Below are positions 24,978 to 34,006 of a DNA stretch of 64,000 nt, piece by piece. The stretch covers positions 3,189 through 67,188 of the forward strand of contig QAKV01000042.1 in assembly GCA_003343625.1 (NCBI GenBank). Reading direction: 5' to 3'. Source of the DNA: Clostridiales bacterium (lineage in GTDB: Bacteria > Bacillota > Clostridia > Lachnospirales > Lachnospiraceae). Numbering within the stretch: the stretch's first letter is position 1; every line of letters begins with the position of its first letter. A program made the position numbers and the translations under genes. The notes below the pieces were generated by a model. The model had not been told where the DNA came from. It saw nothing but the letters and a program-made list of their open reading frames with translations, and searched no databases.

Positions 24978-25564
24978 CTGTCCTTTTGTCGCGAAGCTTC
25001 CTCCGCAATTTTCTCCTTCGTCCGCCTCACCGCTTCTTCCTGCAACGCTTCCAGCGCAGGAAAGCCCTTTACGTTTGCGGCGGCGTAGGTCTGCTGCAGT
25101 TCATATTCCAGGGGCAGCCAGGTGGCGATATCGCTCTCGTTGTGCGAGATGACCGCCTCCAGCCGGTCCAGGGCTTTATAGAGTTTCGCCTCTTTCGTCT
25201 CCTGGGCTTCCATCTCCGCAAACATCCCGAGCAGTTCCTTCTCCAGCGGTTCGGGCAGCCCTTTCAGCAGCGCCCCGACGGCCTCCCTCTCCGTCCGCTC
25301 GTGATCCCCGTTCTTGACGAAAGTGGGAATGTCCCCGGTAACCGCTTCTCCGATATCGTGGATCAGGCACATCCGGATGACGCGATCGATATCGACAGCC
25401 CCTAACTCGTCCTTGAGCAGATACGCCATCAGCGCCGTCCTCCAGGAATGCGCGGCCACCGTCTCCGGTTCCCCGTCCGCAGTGACGCAATGACGCCGTA
25501 CGGACTTGAGCTTTTCCACACGATTCAGAAAATCCGTAAACTGCTTTGCAAAACAAACGTCCAT
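24974..25564 (-). CDS. HD domain protein, YfbR-like 5'-deoxynucleotidase
   Basis: The 196-residue protein has the HD metal-site residues in order: His in VAAHSWRTALMAYLL, the HD pair in CLIHDIGEAVTGDIPTF and a later Asp in KALDRLEAVISHNE. This matches the YfbR/HDDC2 group, which dephosphorylates dNMPs. The ATG at 25564 follows GGAGGAAGTCGG, preferred over an upstream ATG at 25591. The downstream gene for a charged membrane protein overlaps it by 4 bp, an association whose meaning is unclear. Confidence 0.85.
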   Translation of the reverse strand: MDVCFAKQFTDFLNRVEKLKSVRRHCVTADGEPETVAAHSWRTALMAYLLKDELGAVDIDRVIRMCLIHDIGEAVTGDIPTFVKNGDHERTEREAVGALLKGLPEPLEKELLGMFAEMEAQETKEAKLYKALDRLEAVISHNESDIATWLPLEYELQQTYAAANVKGFPALEALQEEAVRRTKEKIAEEASRQKDR

Positions 25565-25693
25565 CCGACTTCCTCCGTTTCGTTTTCCCATACGGAAATC
25601 CGGCGGGTTTTTCCTCCGGCGTTCCCGTTTTATTGTAGCAAGCCGTCGGCGCTGTGGCTAGCCAAAACCGAGCTTTTTCGAAAAAATTAAAAA

Positions 25694-25722
25694 TTTCCAA
25701 AATCCGGAGACCATAGTATAAT
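25694..25722 (+). promoter_or_regulatory. Promoter of the two-component system and ABC transporter unit
   Basis: TTTCCA (25694-25699) and a perfect TATAAT (25717-25722) are spaced by 17 bp, followed by GGGAGGATGGGAGC before the ATG at 25779. Confidence 0.55.
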
Positions 25723-25778
25723 GGGGGGCAGGACAAACCGGAAATCATTTCGCATGATAGGGAGGATGGGAGCAGCGC

Positions 25779-26468
25779 ATGAAACGCATTTTCTTCGTGG
25801 AGGATGATCTGAGTTTAATCAACGGCCTGTCCTTTGCGCTCCAAAAGCAGGGGTATGAGCTGACGGTTTCGAGGACGAAGGCCGAAGCCGAACAAATCTG
25901 GAAAAAAGGCGGCTACGATCTGATTCTTTTGGACGTGACCCTTCCCGACGGCTCCGGGTTCGATTTATGCAAAAAGATCCGGGAAACTTCCAAAGTGCCG
26001 ATTCTGTTTCTGACAGCGGCCGACGAGGAAACGGACATCATCATGGGGCTCGATATCGGCGGAGACGATTACATGACCAAACCGTTCAAACTGTCGATCT
26101 TCCTTTCGAGGGTGAACGCGCTTCTGCGCAGGAGCGAAAATTTCAACCGAAGCAGCACGGAGCTGAGCTCCAACGGGATACGGGTCAACCTTCTCAAAGG
26201 GGAGGTTACCAAAAACGGCGCGCCGCTGGATCTGACGGCCGGCGAGTATAAACTGCTGTGCTTTTTTCTGGAAAATCCCGATATCGTCCTCTCGCCGGAA
26301 CAGATTCTCGGCAAGCTCTGGGATTGCGACGGAAACTATATCGACAGCAGCGCCCTGACCGTTTATATCCGCAGACTGCGCGCGAAAATCGAGGACGATC
26401 CCGCAAAGCCGGATCATATCGTGACCGTCCGGCGCATGGGGTACAAATGGAATGAGAGGAAAGCATGA
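25779..26468 (+). CDS. OmpR family response regulator (Bce-type neighbourhood)
   Basis: The 229-residue regulator has an N-terminal receiver domain (acidic pair ED at 8-10, phospho-acceptor Asp52 in LILLDVTLPDG, conserved Lys in DYMTKPF). The C-terminal winged helix (about 130-225) includes LSPEQILGKLWDCDGNYIDS. It should be phosphorylated by the kinase whose gene overlaps its stop by 4 bp, and activate the ABC transporter genes downstream. The TACA-N4-TGTA palindrome at 27500-27515 is a likely binding site. The nearest characterised relatives by context are BceR-like regulators of peptide-antibiotic response. Confidence 0.9.
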   Translation: MKRIFFVEDDLSLINGLSFALQKQGYELTVSRTKAEAEQIWKKGGYDLILLDVTLPDGSGFDLCKKIRETSKVPILFLTAADEETDIIMGLDIGGDDYMTKPFKLSIFLSRVNALLRRSENFNRSSTELSSNGIRVNLLKGEVTKNGAPLDLTAGEYKLLCFFLENPDIVLSPEQILGKLWDCDGNYIDSSALTVYIRRLRAKIEDDPAKPDHIVTVRRMGYKWNERKA

Positions 26469-27514
26469 GGACTGTCATGAAAATTCTGGTCAATCGAAAA
26501 ATCAAGCGGCTTTTTGGCTGTGCGCTGTCTGCCATCGCCGTTTTTTCCCTGCTTTCCGCCGCCTGGGTCGGATTTTGTTTTCCGAATGCGGCGCTGGTGG
26601 TATCTCTGTCTTTCCTGGGGACAGCGATTTCTGTTTCCGCAATCCTGTACCGGTATTTCCGGGAGGAAAACGAAATCCTAGAGGATGCCGTCGTCCGGAT
26701 CAGGGACTATCTCTCCGGGCATCGGAATGTCCGCATCGAAAGCGACGAGGAGGGGGAATTGTATCGGCTGTTCCACGAGGTCAATTCTCTTGCGGCGATC
26801 CTGAACGCCCATGCCGAGAGCGAAGCGCGCTCCAAAACGTTTCTGAAACACACGATTTCGGATATTTCCCACCAGCTCAAGACGCCTCTGGCCGCACTGA
26901 ATATCTACAACGGGCTGATGCAGCAGGAAGCGGACGCCTCGCCTGCGATCCGGGAATTCGCAGCGCTGTCGGAACAGGAGCTGGATCGGATCGAAGCCCT
27001 CGTCCAAAGCCTTTTGAAAATCGCCAAATTGGATGCGGGAACCATCGTTTTCGAAAAAGAGCTGCAAAACATATCCGAAATGATGAGCGATCTGGAAAGG
27101 CGTTTCTCCTGTCAGGCCGAGCAGGAGGGAAAGCATCTCGTTTTCTCCGGCGACGATGCAATGACTCTGCTCTGCGATCGAAACTGGCTGACAGAGGCGA
27201 TCAGCAATCTGATCAAAAACGCGTTCGACCATACGAAGGAGGGCGACATCATCCGCGTGGAATGGAGCCGTTGCGCTTCGATGGTGCAGATCGCCGTACA
27301 GGATGACGGCAACGGCATCCATCCGGAGGATCTGCCCCATATTTTCAAACGCTTTTATCGCAGCCGATTTTCCGAAGAGAAACAGGGGATCGGTCTGGGG
27401 CTGCCGCTGACGAAAGCGATCATAGAAGCCCACGGCGGAACCGTCGAAGCGGACAGCGATCCCGGAACCGGCACAGTTTTCACCGTCAATTTTCTGATTC
27501 CTACAAAATTGTAG
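26465..27514 (+). CDS. Intramembrane-sensing-type sensor histidine kinase
   Basis: The 349-residue kinase has two N-terminal membrane helices (about 14-36 and 42-62) with almost no extracellular loop, a HAMP-like linker, the H box with His136 (SDISHQLKTPLAALN) and a full ATPase domain (NLIKNAFDHT, DDGNGIHPEDLPHIFKRFY, GIGLGLPL). Lack of an external sensor domain is typical of BceS-type kinases, which read the activity state of a partner ABC permease. Such a permease is encoded two genes downstream. The substrate of the system cannot be read from sequence. Confidence 0.88.
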   Translation: MRTVMKILVNRKIKRLFGCALSAIAVFSLLSAAWVGFCFPNAALVVSLSFLGTAISVSAILYRYFREENEILEDAVVRIRDYLSGHRNVRIESDEEGELYRLFHEVNSLAAILNAHAESEARSKTFLKHTISDISHQLKTPLAALNIYNGLMQQEADASPAIREFAALSEQELDRIEALVQSLLKIAKLDAGTIVFEKELQNISEMMSDLERRFSCQAEQEGKHLVFSGDDAMTLLCDRNWLTEAISNLIKNAFDHTKEGDIIRVEWSRCASMVQIAVQDDGNGIHPEDLPHIFKRFYRSRFSEEKQGIGLGLPLTKAIIEAHGGTVEADSDPGTGTVFTVNFLIPTKL

Positions 27515-27515
27515 G
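27500..27515. promoter_or_regulatory. Putative response-regulator operator, TACA-N4-TGTA palindrome
   Basis: CCTACAAAATTGTAGG is an inverted repeat overlapping the stop codon of the kinase gene, 73 bp before the ABC transporter start. It matches the TnACA-N4-TGTAA layout known for BceR-type regulators. A possible extended -10, TGTTACTCT, follows at 27545-27553. Confidence 0.5.
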
Positions 27516-27587
27516 CTCTGCGTCATGAGGCGGTAGGATTGACATGTTACTCTTTCTACAACAAAACAGAAAGAGGTGTTGAATGAA

Positions 27588-28271
27588 ATGAACTTGTTAG
27601 AGGTCAAAGAGATTTCGAAAACATACGGAACCGGAGAAGCCTCCGTCCACGCCTTAAAGAAGGCGTCTTTCTCCGTGCCCAAAGGCGAATTCGTGGCCGT
27701 TATGGGCGAATCCGGATCCGGCAAAAGCACGCTGCTGCATATCATCGGCGCGCTGGACACGCCTTCTTCCGGCAGGGTATTTCTCGACGGCAAAGATATT
27801 TTCGCTATGAAAGAGAGAAATCTGACCGTTTTCCGCCGGCGGAACATCGGATTCATCTTCCAGAGCTTCAATCTGATCCCGGAACTGACCGTCGAGCAAA
27901 ACATGATCTTTCCGGTGCTGCTGGACTATCAAAAGCCGGACGAAAAGTATCTGGAAGAACTGCTGGCGGTACTCGGTCTGCAAAACCGCCGCCGTCATCT
28001 GCCCGGCCAACTCTCCGGCGGCCAACAGCAGCGAGCAGCCATCGGCAGGGCGCTGATGACCCGTCCAGCTCTGATTCTGGCGGATGAGCCCACCGGCAAT
28101 CTGGATACGAAAAACACCGGCGAGGTCATCGCACTGCTGAAGGAGGCCTCCAGACGATATGAGCAGACCATCGTAATGATCACCCACAGCAGGAGCATCG
28201 CCCAGACCGCCGACCGGATCCTGCAGGTCTCCGACGGCATGGTGACGGATTTCGGGAGGTGCCGCGAATGA
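27588..28271 (+). CDS. ABC transporter ATP-binding protein (MacB/BceA type)
   Basis: All ABC motifs are present in 227 residues: Walker A GESGSGKST, Q-loop in FQSFNLIPEL, signature LSGGQQQRAAIGRAL, Walker B LILADEPTGNLD and the His switch ITHS. The length and the family sequence place it with MacB/LolD/BceA ATPases that drive mechanotransmission or peptide detoxification. The ATG at 27588 follows AAAGAGGTG; a GTG at 27576 is an alternative. The stop overlaps the permease start by 4 bp. The upstream two-component system presumably controls its expression. Confidence 0.92.
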   Translation: MNLLEVKEISKTYGTGEASVHALKKASFSVPKGEFVAVMGESGSGKSTLLHIIGALDTPSSGRVFLDGKDIFAMKERNLTVFRRRNIGFIFQSFNLIPELTVEQNMIFPVLLDYQKPDEKYLEELLAVLGLQNRRRHLPGQLSGGQQQRAAIGRALMTRPALILADEPTGNLDTKNTGEVIALLKEASRRYEQTIVMITHSRSIAQTADRILQVSDGMVTDFGRCRE

Positions 28272-30082
28272 AAAGCTATTTGAGCCTGATTCCGATTTCC
28301 GCGAAAGTGCACCGGCGCCAGAACCGCATGACGCTTCTGTGCATCATCTTCGCCGTGTTTCTGGTCACGGCCATTTTCAGCATGGCCGAAATGGGCGCCA
28401 GAATGGAGCAAATGCGGTTGGCGGAAAAGCACGGTGGCTTTTCCCTCCAAAGCCTTATGGACAACTCCCTGGGGCAGACCCTCCTTCTGACGGCGGCAGC
28501 CCTTTTCCTGCTGGTTCTGATCGCCGGCGCGCTGATGATTTCCAGCAGTTTAAACAGCAGCGTGGCGCAGAGGACGCAGTTCTTCGGGATGATGCGCTGT
28601 CTCGGTATGAGCAGACAGCAGATCGTCCGCTTTGTACGGCTGGAAGCCCTGAACTGGTGTAAAACCGCCATTCCCGTCGGCCTCGCCCTCGGAGTTATCG
28701 CTTCCTGGGGCCTGTGCGCCGCTCTGCACTTTTTGGTGGGGGAAGAATTTTCCCATATTCCGCTTTTCGGCATCAGCGCTGCCGGGATCGGCAGCGGCGT
28801 TTTGGTAGGAGTCGTCACCGTCCTGTTGGCCGCCGGATCCCCCGCAAAACGAGCCTCAGGGGTGACGCCCATGGCCGCGGTCTCCGGCAATTCGGAAGGC
28901 ATACAAACATCGCGCCGTTCGATCCGCGCGCGATCTCTTAAAGTCGAAACGGCGCTGGGCATCCATCACGCCGTCTGCGCGAAGAAAAACCTGATCCTGA
29001 TGACCGGCTCCTTCGCGCTCAGCATCCTGCTGTTTTTGAGTTTTTCGGTTCTCATCGATTTCGTGGATTTCCTGATGCCCCAATCGGCAGCCGCTTCCGA
29101 TCTCGACGTCACGAACAGCGACAACATCAATTCCATCCGCAGCGGGCTGCCGGAAACGCTGGAGGACATGACAGGCGTGAAACGGGTCTATGGGCGCCGG
29201 AGCTGTTTTGATCTCCCTGCCGGGCTGGCGGGCGATCCTGCTCTTTTGGATACCGTCGACCTGGTTTCCTTCGACGAGTTCGATTTGAAATGCCTCAAAA
29301 AAGACGGGGCGCTGCCATGGGGCAGCGATCTCAAAAAGGTCTTTGGCGACAGCGGATACGCTCTCGCCACCTGGGATCCCGACTGCGCCTGGAAAATCGG
29401 GGATCAAATCCTCATCGGCGGGGAAAAGCTCACCATCGCAGGGCTGCTCAGGTACGATCCCTTCAGCGGGGACGGCCTCACCGGCGGAAAAATCACCCTC
29501 ATCGTTTCCGGGGAGACTTTTGCCAGAATAACGGGCGTGACGGATTATTCCCTTCTCATGGTGCAGCTCGCTTCCGACGCCACACAGGACGATGTGGAGG
29601 CGATCCGCAACGCGGTCGAAAGCTTCGGTTATACCCTGAATGACAAACGGGATCAGAGTACCTCCGGCACATACTTCGCATTTGTGGCATGTGTCTATGG
29701 GTTTTTGGGGATCATAGCGCTGGTCGCGGTGCTGAACATCGTCAACAGCATTTCCATGAGCGTTTCCGCCCGTACCAGGCAATACGGCGCCATGCGGGCG
29801 GTGGGGATGGACGGACGCCAGATCGCGAAAATGATCGCGGCCGAAGCCTTTACTTACGCGTTTTGGGGCTGCGCGATCGGCTGTGCGGCGGGTCTTCCCT
29901 TCAGCAAACTGCTCTGGGACTTTCTGATCGCCGACCACTTCCCCTACGCGGTCTGGAGCCTGCCGGTGAAATCGCTGGCGGTCATCCTGGCGTTCGTCGC
30001 CGCCGCTGCGATATCCGCCGCGTACGCTCCGTCCAGACGGATGCGAAATCTCTCCGTGGCGGAAACCATCCGGCAGTTATGA
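28268..30082 (+). CDS. FtsX-type ABC transporter permease (BceB/VEX-like)
   Basis: The 604-residue permease has an N-terminal helix (about 19-40), an FtsX domain with three helices (about 72-205), a further helix near residue 250, and a large extracytoplasmic region (about 270-465). A second FtsX domain closes the protein (YGFLGIIALVAVLNIVNSIS to the end). The FtsX motif TRQYGAMRAVGMDGRQI is clear. Two FtsX modules with a big external domain recall BceB permeases, which bind peptide antibiotics and signal to the kinase. Loop placement before the second module fits; antibiotic specificity is unknown. GGGAGGTGCCGCGA precedes the ATG at 28268. Confidence 0.85.
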   Translation: MKSYLSLIPISAKVHRRQNRMTLLCIIFAVFLVTAIFSMAEMGARMEQMRLAEKHGGFSLQSLMDNSLGQTLLLTAAALFLLVLIAGALMISSSLNSSVAQRTQFFGMMRCLGMSRQQIVRFVRLEALNWCKTAIPVGLALGVIASWGLCAALHFLVGEEFSHIPLFGISAAGIGSGVLVGVVTVLLAAGSPAKRASGVTPMAAVSGNSEGIQTSRRSIRARSLKVETALGIHHAVCAKKNLILMTGSFALSILLFLSFSVLIDFVDFLMPQSAAASDLDVTNSDNINSIRSGLPETLEDMTGVKRVYGRRSCFDLPAGLAGDPALLDTVDLVSFDEFDLKCLKKDGALPWGSDLKKVFGDSGYALATWDPDCAWKIGDQILIGGEKLTIAGLLRYDPFSGDGLTGGKITLIVSGETFARITGVTDYSLLMVQLASDATQDDVEAIRNAVESFGYTLNDKRDQSTSGTYFAFVACVYGFLGIIALVAVLNIVNSISMSVSARTRQYGAMRAVGMDGRQIAKMIAAEAFTYAFWGCAIGCAAGLPFSKLLWDFLIADHFPYAVWSLPVKSLAVILAFVAAAAISAAYAPSRRMRNLSVAETIRQL

Positions 30083-30096
30083 TATTCAGGCCGGCT

Positions 30097-31638
30097 TTAC
30101 TCCTGGCCCCATAGCTCCGCCAGCTCCCCGGCGGCCTGACGGGAAACGTTGAAATCGCGGATGCCCATCTCTTCCGTCCGAACCTGAATCTTGTCCAGAT
30201 AGGACTCAAACGGCCAGGTATCGTCCCAGACGGCCGCAGTCTCCGGATCCAGGAGGATCGGGGCCGCATCCGCAGAGAGGGAACTCAGATAGCCGTAATC
30301 ATCGTATTTCCCGGCCTGCATGGCAGCGATATCATACCGGGCGATCCAGTAATCCGGCCTGCCGAAAGCGGGCAGAAGATACAGGGCGGCGACTGTCACG
30401 GTACAATAAGCGAACAGGGGGAATCCCTTCCAATAAATGGACACGATGACTCCCGCGAACACCAGCGCGATGACCCCCAGCGCCCAGAGGACGAACAGCC
30501 GCAGGAAGGTGAGGTGATAGTTCTGGATGTAGAGCAACATCCGGTAGGCGCTGGACGCGATCATGATATAAGTCATCAGGGAGATGGCTGTCAGCACGGC
30601 CCTGAGCGCCCTGCTCTCTTCGAAGGCCGCCAGACAGACCAGCACCAGCGCCAGATTGATCAGGCAGACGAACAAAAGCTGGAAAAATCCCTGTCGGGCG
30701 TATTGTGCCCAGGTCAGGCCATCCGGCAGCCGCATCTTTCCCCAGAACAGATAGGCCACCTGTATTCCGCAAAAAAACAGATAAACCAGAGCCGTCACGG
30801 AAGTGAATGCGAGGGCTGAAACGGGCTGATACTTTTTCTTTTCTTTCCCATTTCCCGGCGCAGGAGCGTTCGTCAGATCGGCGGTCAGCCCCCGCATGTA
30901 GCTGTAAGAGAGGACGAAGATCAGGGCGGTCAGCGCAATCATCCCTCCCGTATTCCACAAATTCATCCCTTCCGCCGCGCGCTCCAGCAAATCCGAAAAG
31001 ACTGCGTCCGCGCTGATCAGAAGGGCCAGAATGACGATCAGGAAGGGGATCGCGGCCAAAAGGCCGATGGCCGCAGCCTGAAAGCGCCCGCCTTTTTTCT
31101 TCCGGTCCCGCTCCCCCAGCCAGCCGAAGCCGTCCCGGAAAGGCGTGTCCAGACAGCTCAGCGTTTCCGCCAGGCTCCGGCAAATCCGGCACAGCCATGT
31201 GAAAAAATCCCATTCCTTCGTGCGGTAAAACTGCCGCATCACCAGGACGACGGTGAGCAGAAAGATCCCCGTTTTCGTCATCAGATGGATCTTCCCGTCC
31301 GCAGTCAGGCACACGGAAATCCCCAGCAAAAGGAGGACGCCCGCGTAGAGGCCGTCAAGGGCGTCTTTTCTTCCACTGCCGCTGTTCCCGGAAAGAACCC
31401 TGAACTTTTTCGTACAGAAGGAAAAATAGAACAGGGTTCCTGCGACGAAAAAAGGGTATGTGATCCCTGAGGCGTTGCGATACAGGCAAAACGTGTAAAA
31501 CAGCGCATACAGGGCGCTGGCTCCTCCCAGAACCGGAAACGGGATGACCGGCCGCGCGATCCCCGGCCGCTTTTCCTGCGGCATTTTCTGCTGCGCGCTC
31601 TTATTTTCTTCTCTTTCTTTTCTTCCTTCATCGTTCAT
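30097..31638 (-). CDS. DUF4173 family polytopic membrane protein
   Basis: From the ATG at 31638 (AAAGGAGGGAACGATC upstream) the protein has 513 residues. It shows about 11-12 hydrophobic helices and a soluble C-terminal tail (about 430-513) that ends NVSRQAAGELAELWGQE. The core FFLF-type helices and the segment RLFVLWALGVIALVFAGVIV fit DUF4173/DUF4153, membrane proteins of unknown function that commonly lie beside a small XRE regulator and a DUF2975 protein in clostridia, exactly as here. It converges with the permease gene, 14 bp apart. Confidence 0.82.
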   Translation of the reverse strand: MNDEGRKEREENKSAQQKMPQEKRPGIARPVIPFPVLGGASALYALFYTFCLYRNASGITYPFFVAGTLFYFSFCTKKFRVLSGNSGSGRKDALDGLYAGVLLLLGISVCLTADGKIHLMTKTGIFLLTVVLVMRQFYRTKEWDFFTWLCRICRSLAETLSCLDTPFRDGFGWLGERDRKKKGGRFQAAAIGLLAAIPFLIVILALLISADAVFSDLLERAAEGMNLWNTGGMIALTALIFVLSYSYMRGLTADLTNAPAPGNGKEKKKYQPVSALAFTSVTALVYLFFCGIQVAYLFWGKMRLPDGLTWAQYARQGFFQLLFVCLINLALVLVCLAAFEESRALRAVLTAISLMTYIMIASSAYRMLLYIQNYHLTFLRLFVLWALGVIALVFAGVIVSIYWKGFPLFAYCTVTVAALYLLPAFGRPDYWIARYDIAAMQAGKYDDYGYLSSLSADAAPILLDPETAAVWDDTWPFESYLDKIQVRTEEMGIRDFNVSRQAAGELAELWGQE

Positions 31639-31657
31639 GATCGTTCCCTCCTTTTCC

Positions 31658-31897
31658 TCAGGCCTTTCGTTCCCCGTCTCCCGCGGCCTCATCGTCCTCC
31701 ACATATTGCAGGATGTCCCCGGGCTGGCAGTCCAGCGCCCGGCAGATCGCGTTTAAGGTGGACAGGCGCACCGCCTTCGCCTTATTGTTTTTCAGGATCG
31801 AAAGGTTGGCCAGGGTGATGTCCACCTCCCCCGCCAGTTCCGTCAGGCCTTTTTTGCGTTTGGCCATCATGACGTCCAGATTGATGATAATCGACAT
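31658..31897 (-). CDS. Small XRE family (YozG-type) transcriptional regulator
   Basis: The 79-residue protein is almost entirely one helix-turn-helix: MMAKRKKGLTELAGEVDITL followed by LSILKNNKAKAVRLSTLNAI and CRALDCQPGDIL. This Cro/C1-type subgroup usually sits next to DUF2975 genes and is thought to regulate the pair. TAGGAGGTGGGCC precedes the ATG at 31897. Spacing to its neighbours is 10 and 19 bp, consistent with one operon. Confidence 0.9.
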   Translation of the reverse strand: MSIIINLDVMMAKRKKGLTELAGEVDITLANLSILKNNKAKAVRLSTLNAICRALDCQPGDILQYVEDDEAAGDGERKA

Positions 31898-31907
31898 GGC
31901 CCACCTC

Positions 31908-32354
31908 CTAAATCGTCAGGTCGTTTTCCAGCTTATAGGATACCGCCCGGTCAAACACCCCGGCCAGTACCCGGGAAAACAGGCCCGCGATAACGAACAC
32001 CAGTATGACTATGAGCACCGCCGGCGTCACGTACAAAAGGAGGCGGCAGGCGGTGATCGCAGCGATGCAGAAGCTGTAGATTCCCATCCGTTTTAAACTC
32101 ACCACATTCTCCCGGATAAAGCAGTCGTCATCCAGCACTGTCCGAAACATCCTCCGCAGCTCCAGGATAATCAGCAAGGCGAACACCCCTGAAATTCCGA
32201 ACAGAAACACCAGGGCGATCCAGTTATTCGCGAAGTATGAATTGTATCTCCCGTAAATGCGGATGGATGCCGGCAGCGTAACCGTCACCGCGATCCCGGC
32301 ATAGAACATCGCGTCCAGCAGATACTTGGTAAAAATCGTCAGTCTGTCTTTCAT
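31908..32354 (-). CDS. DUF2975 family membrane protein
   Basis: This protein of 148 residues has four hydrophobic helices (FYAGIAVTVTLPASI, ALVFLFGISGVFALLII, FCIAAITACRLLLYV, AVLIVILVFVIAGLF) and a short cytosolic tail SYKLENDLTI, the typical DUF2975 ending. Function unknown. The family is nearly always paired with a YozG-type XRE regulator, found here 10 bp downstream. A consensus promoter lies upstream at 32407-32435. A longer open frame reaching 33056 is an out-of-frame shadow of the ZIP remnant. Confidence 0.85.
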   Translation of the reverse strand: MKDRLTIFTKYLLDAMFYAGIAVTVTLPASIRIYGRYNSYFANNWIALVFLFGISGVFALLIILELRRMFRTVLDDDCFIRENVVSLKRMGIYSFCIAAITACRLLLYVTPAVLIVILVFVIAGLFSRVLAGVFDRAVSYKLENDLTI

Positions 32355-32406
32355 CATTCCCTCCATTCCGAAAAAGCGCGGATCCGCTCCTTCCTTCTTT
32401 AATCGT

Positions 32407-32435
32407 ACTGTATCACCTTGCAAATCGAAAGTCAA
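32407..32435 (-). promoter_or_regulatory. Promoter of the DUF2975/XRE/DUF4173 operon
   Basis: TTGACT (32435-32430) and TACAGT (32412-32407) on the minus strand are 17 bp apart. Two direct TTTCGAT repeats flank the -35 box, a possible site for the XRE regulator. Confidence 0.75.
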
Positions 32436-32494
32436 TATATTTTTATCGAAACACAATAAATTTTTGTTGTTTTTCGGTTTTCCTATATGGGAAA

Positions 32495-33154
32495 TCACCC
32501 AAACGCCACATCCAGAACCATCATGAGGAGAAAACCGCCCATCACTCCGAAGGTTCCGGAGCGGTCGTTTTCTCCCCCGCTGGCTTTCGGAATCAGCTCC
32601 TCCGCGATCACATAGATCATGGCCCCCGCCGCAAAAGATAACAGCCAGGGCATCATCGCTCCCGCCCGATCGCCGAAAGCCGCGATGCCGACTCCGAAAG
32701 CGGGTTCCAGAATTCCGGCGCCGACGCTGATGCAAAAGGCCGTCTTCGCGGGCACGCCGTCCTTGCGGATGGGCATGGCCACCGCACTTCCCTCCAGAAA
32801 ATTCTGGATTCCGAGCCCCAAAGACAACACGACTGCGGCTGCCATTACCTGGCTTTTTTCTCCCGAACAGGCCGCCAGGAACGCCAGCCCCGTAGACATC
32901 CCCTGAGGGATATTGCGCAGAGCATTGGCCGCCAGAGCCAGGGTCGTTCCCCTCGTCATACCACAAAAGCGCCAGCCTTCTCCCATCCGGAGGAATTTCC
33001 TTCCGATCAGGCGATCCGTCCAAAACAAAAACAGGCCGCCGGCAGCGAATCCACACGCCACCGGCAGCCAGCCAGTATGGTTTTTCTCATTTGTGATCCC
33101 GATGGCCGGGATTAAAAGCGACCGTCCTGGCGACGGAAAACGACAGGAACGCAT
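32495..33154 (-). pseudogene. ZIP family metal transporter remnant, 5'-truncated with altered metal-site residues
   Basis: Homology to gufA-type ZIP transporters begins only at SLLIPAIGI, about nine residues after the first ATG, so the first two or so membrane helices of a normal protein of about 260 residues are missing. No ribosome site precedes the ATG at 33154, which is 9 nt past the HAD gene stop. In helix 4 the usual HNIPEG metal motif reads RNIPQG, losing the His and Glu ligands. The helix 5 motif (IQNFLEGSAVAMP) is kept with a Pro-to-Leu change. Metal transport is therefore unlikely and I treat it as decayed. Confidence 0.65.
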
Positions 33155-33162
33155 TTTCCGGT

Positions 33163-34002
33163 TCAGATCAGCCCGAAATGTTCCATGGCCTTTTTAATTC
33201 CATCCTCAGAAACCCGGGAGGTCTGCCAGACGCAATAAGGCAGAATTTTCTCCGCGCACTCTCCCATGGCGATGCCGTTTGCCACGGCCCGGAACATGGG
33301 AATATCGTTTTCCCCGTCCCCGATGGCATAGCAGTTTTCCGTCCGTATCCCGAATTCTTTCTGCAGGAAACGGATTCCTTCCGCTTTCGTGCAGCCTTCC
33401 GGCACGACCTCCAGCCGGTCTTCTCCCTGAGGAGTGGCCACGAATTCTCCCCGAATGTATTCCTCCAGTCCCTCCCGGTCGCTTTCTGCGGTCAACAGAC
33501 AGTAAAACTTGTCAAAAGTCAGCCCGCTGCCCTCCAGATCCCGGGGGAAGTCCTGCACATTGGATCCGTTTTTCGAAAAAGCGGTTTTGGACTGCTCGAC
33601 CTCCGGATTTTTCACCGGATGCTGTCCGTCGAACCAGACGTATTCCGGCGACTCGAAGAACGCCGTGATCTTCAGCTCCCGGAGCCGACGGACGATTTCC
33701 ACGCATTTTTCATGGGGGATCGTATGGGAAAAGAGCGTCTCTCCCCGGTAATAAATGTGGGTACCGCATCCGCAGACCATACCGTCGAACCCGATGTTCC
33801 GAATCCCTTCGTGGATGCTGTTGAGCGTCCGTCCCGAATTGATGAAGGCCAGGTGCCCGTTGCCGCGCAGCCGCCGGATGGACTCAACCGCGCTCTCCGG
33901 AATGCGATGGGTCGCGTTGTCCAGAAGCGTCCCATCGATGTCGAAAAAGACGATTTTTCTGTCCGAATAGTCGGCGCTGTTTCGATCGTTCCTGTTTTTC
34001 AT
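33163..34002 (-). CDS. Cof-type HAD superfamily hydrolase
   Basis: The 279-residue enzyme has all four HAD motifs: nucleophile region FFDIDGTLLD, INSGRTL (motif II), the Lys of GCTKAEGIRFL (motif III) and GDGENDIPMF (motif IV). The large type IIB cap domain between motifs II and III marks Cof/YidA sugar-phosphate or FMN phosphatases. The real substrate cannot be predicted. It starts at 34002 after AAAGGATAGG and follows alaX by only 4 bp, so the two are in one unit. Confidence 0.9.
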   Translation of the reverse strand: MKNRNDRNSADYSDRKIVFFDIDGTLLDNATHRIPESAVESIRRLRGNGHLAFINSGRTLNSIHEGIRNIGFDGMVCGCGTHIYYRGETLFSHTIPHEKCVEIVRRLRELKITAFFESPEYVWFDGQHPVKNPEVEQSKTAFSKNGSNVQDFPRDLEGSGLTFDKFYCLLTAESDREGLEEYIRGEFVATPQGEDRLEVVPEGCTKAEGIRFLQKEFGIRTENCYAIGDGENDIPMFRAVANGIAMGECAEKILPYCVWQTSRVSEDGIKKAMEHFGLI

Positions 34003-34006
34003 TTTC

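Noticed and set aside
31908..33056. A 382-codon minus-strand frame joining the ZIP region with DUF2975
   Set aside because: The first 230 codons are a shifted reading of the ZIP remnant; a promoter and a ribosome site fix the DUF2975 start at 32354.
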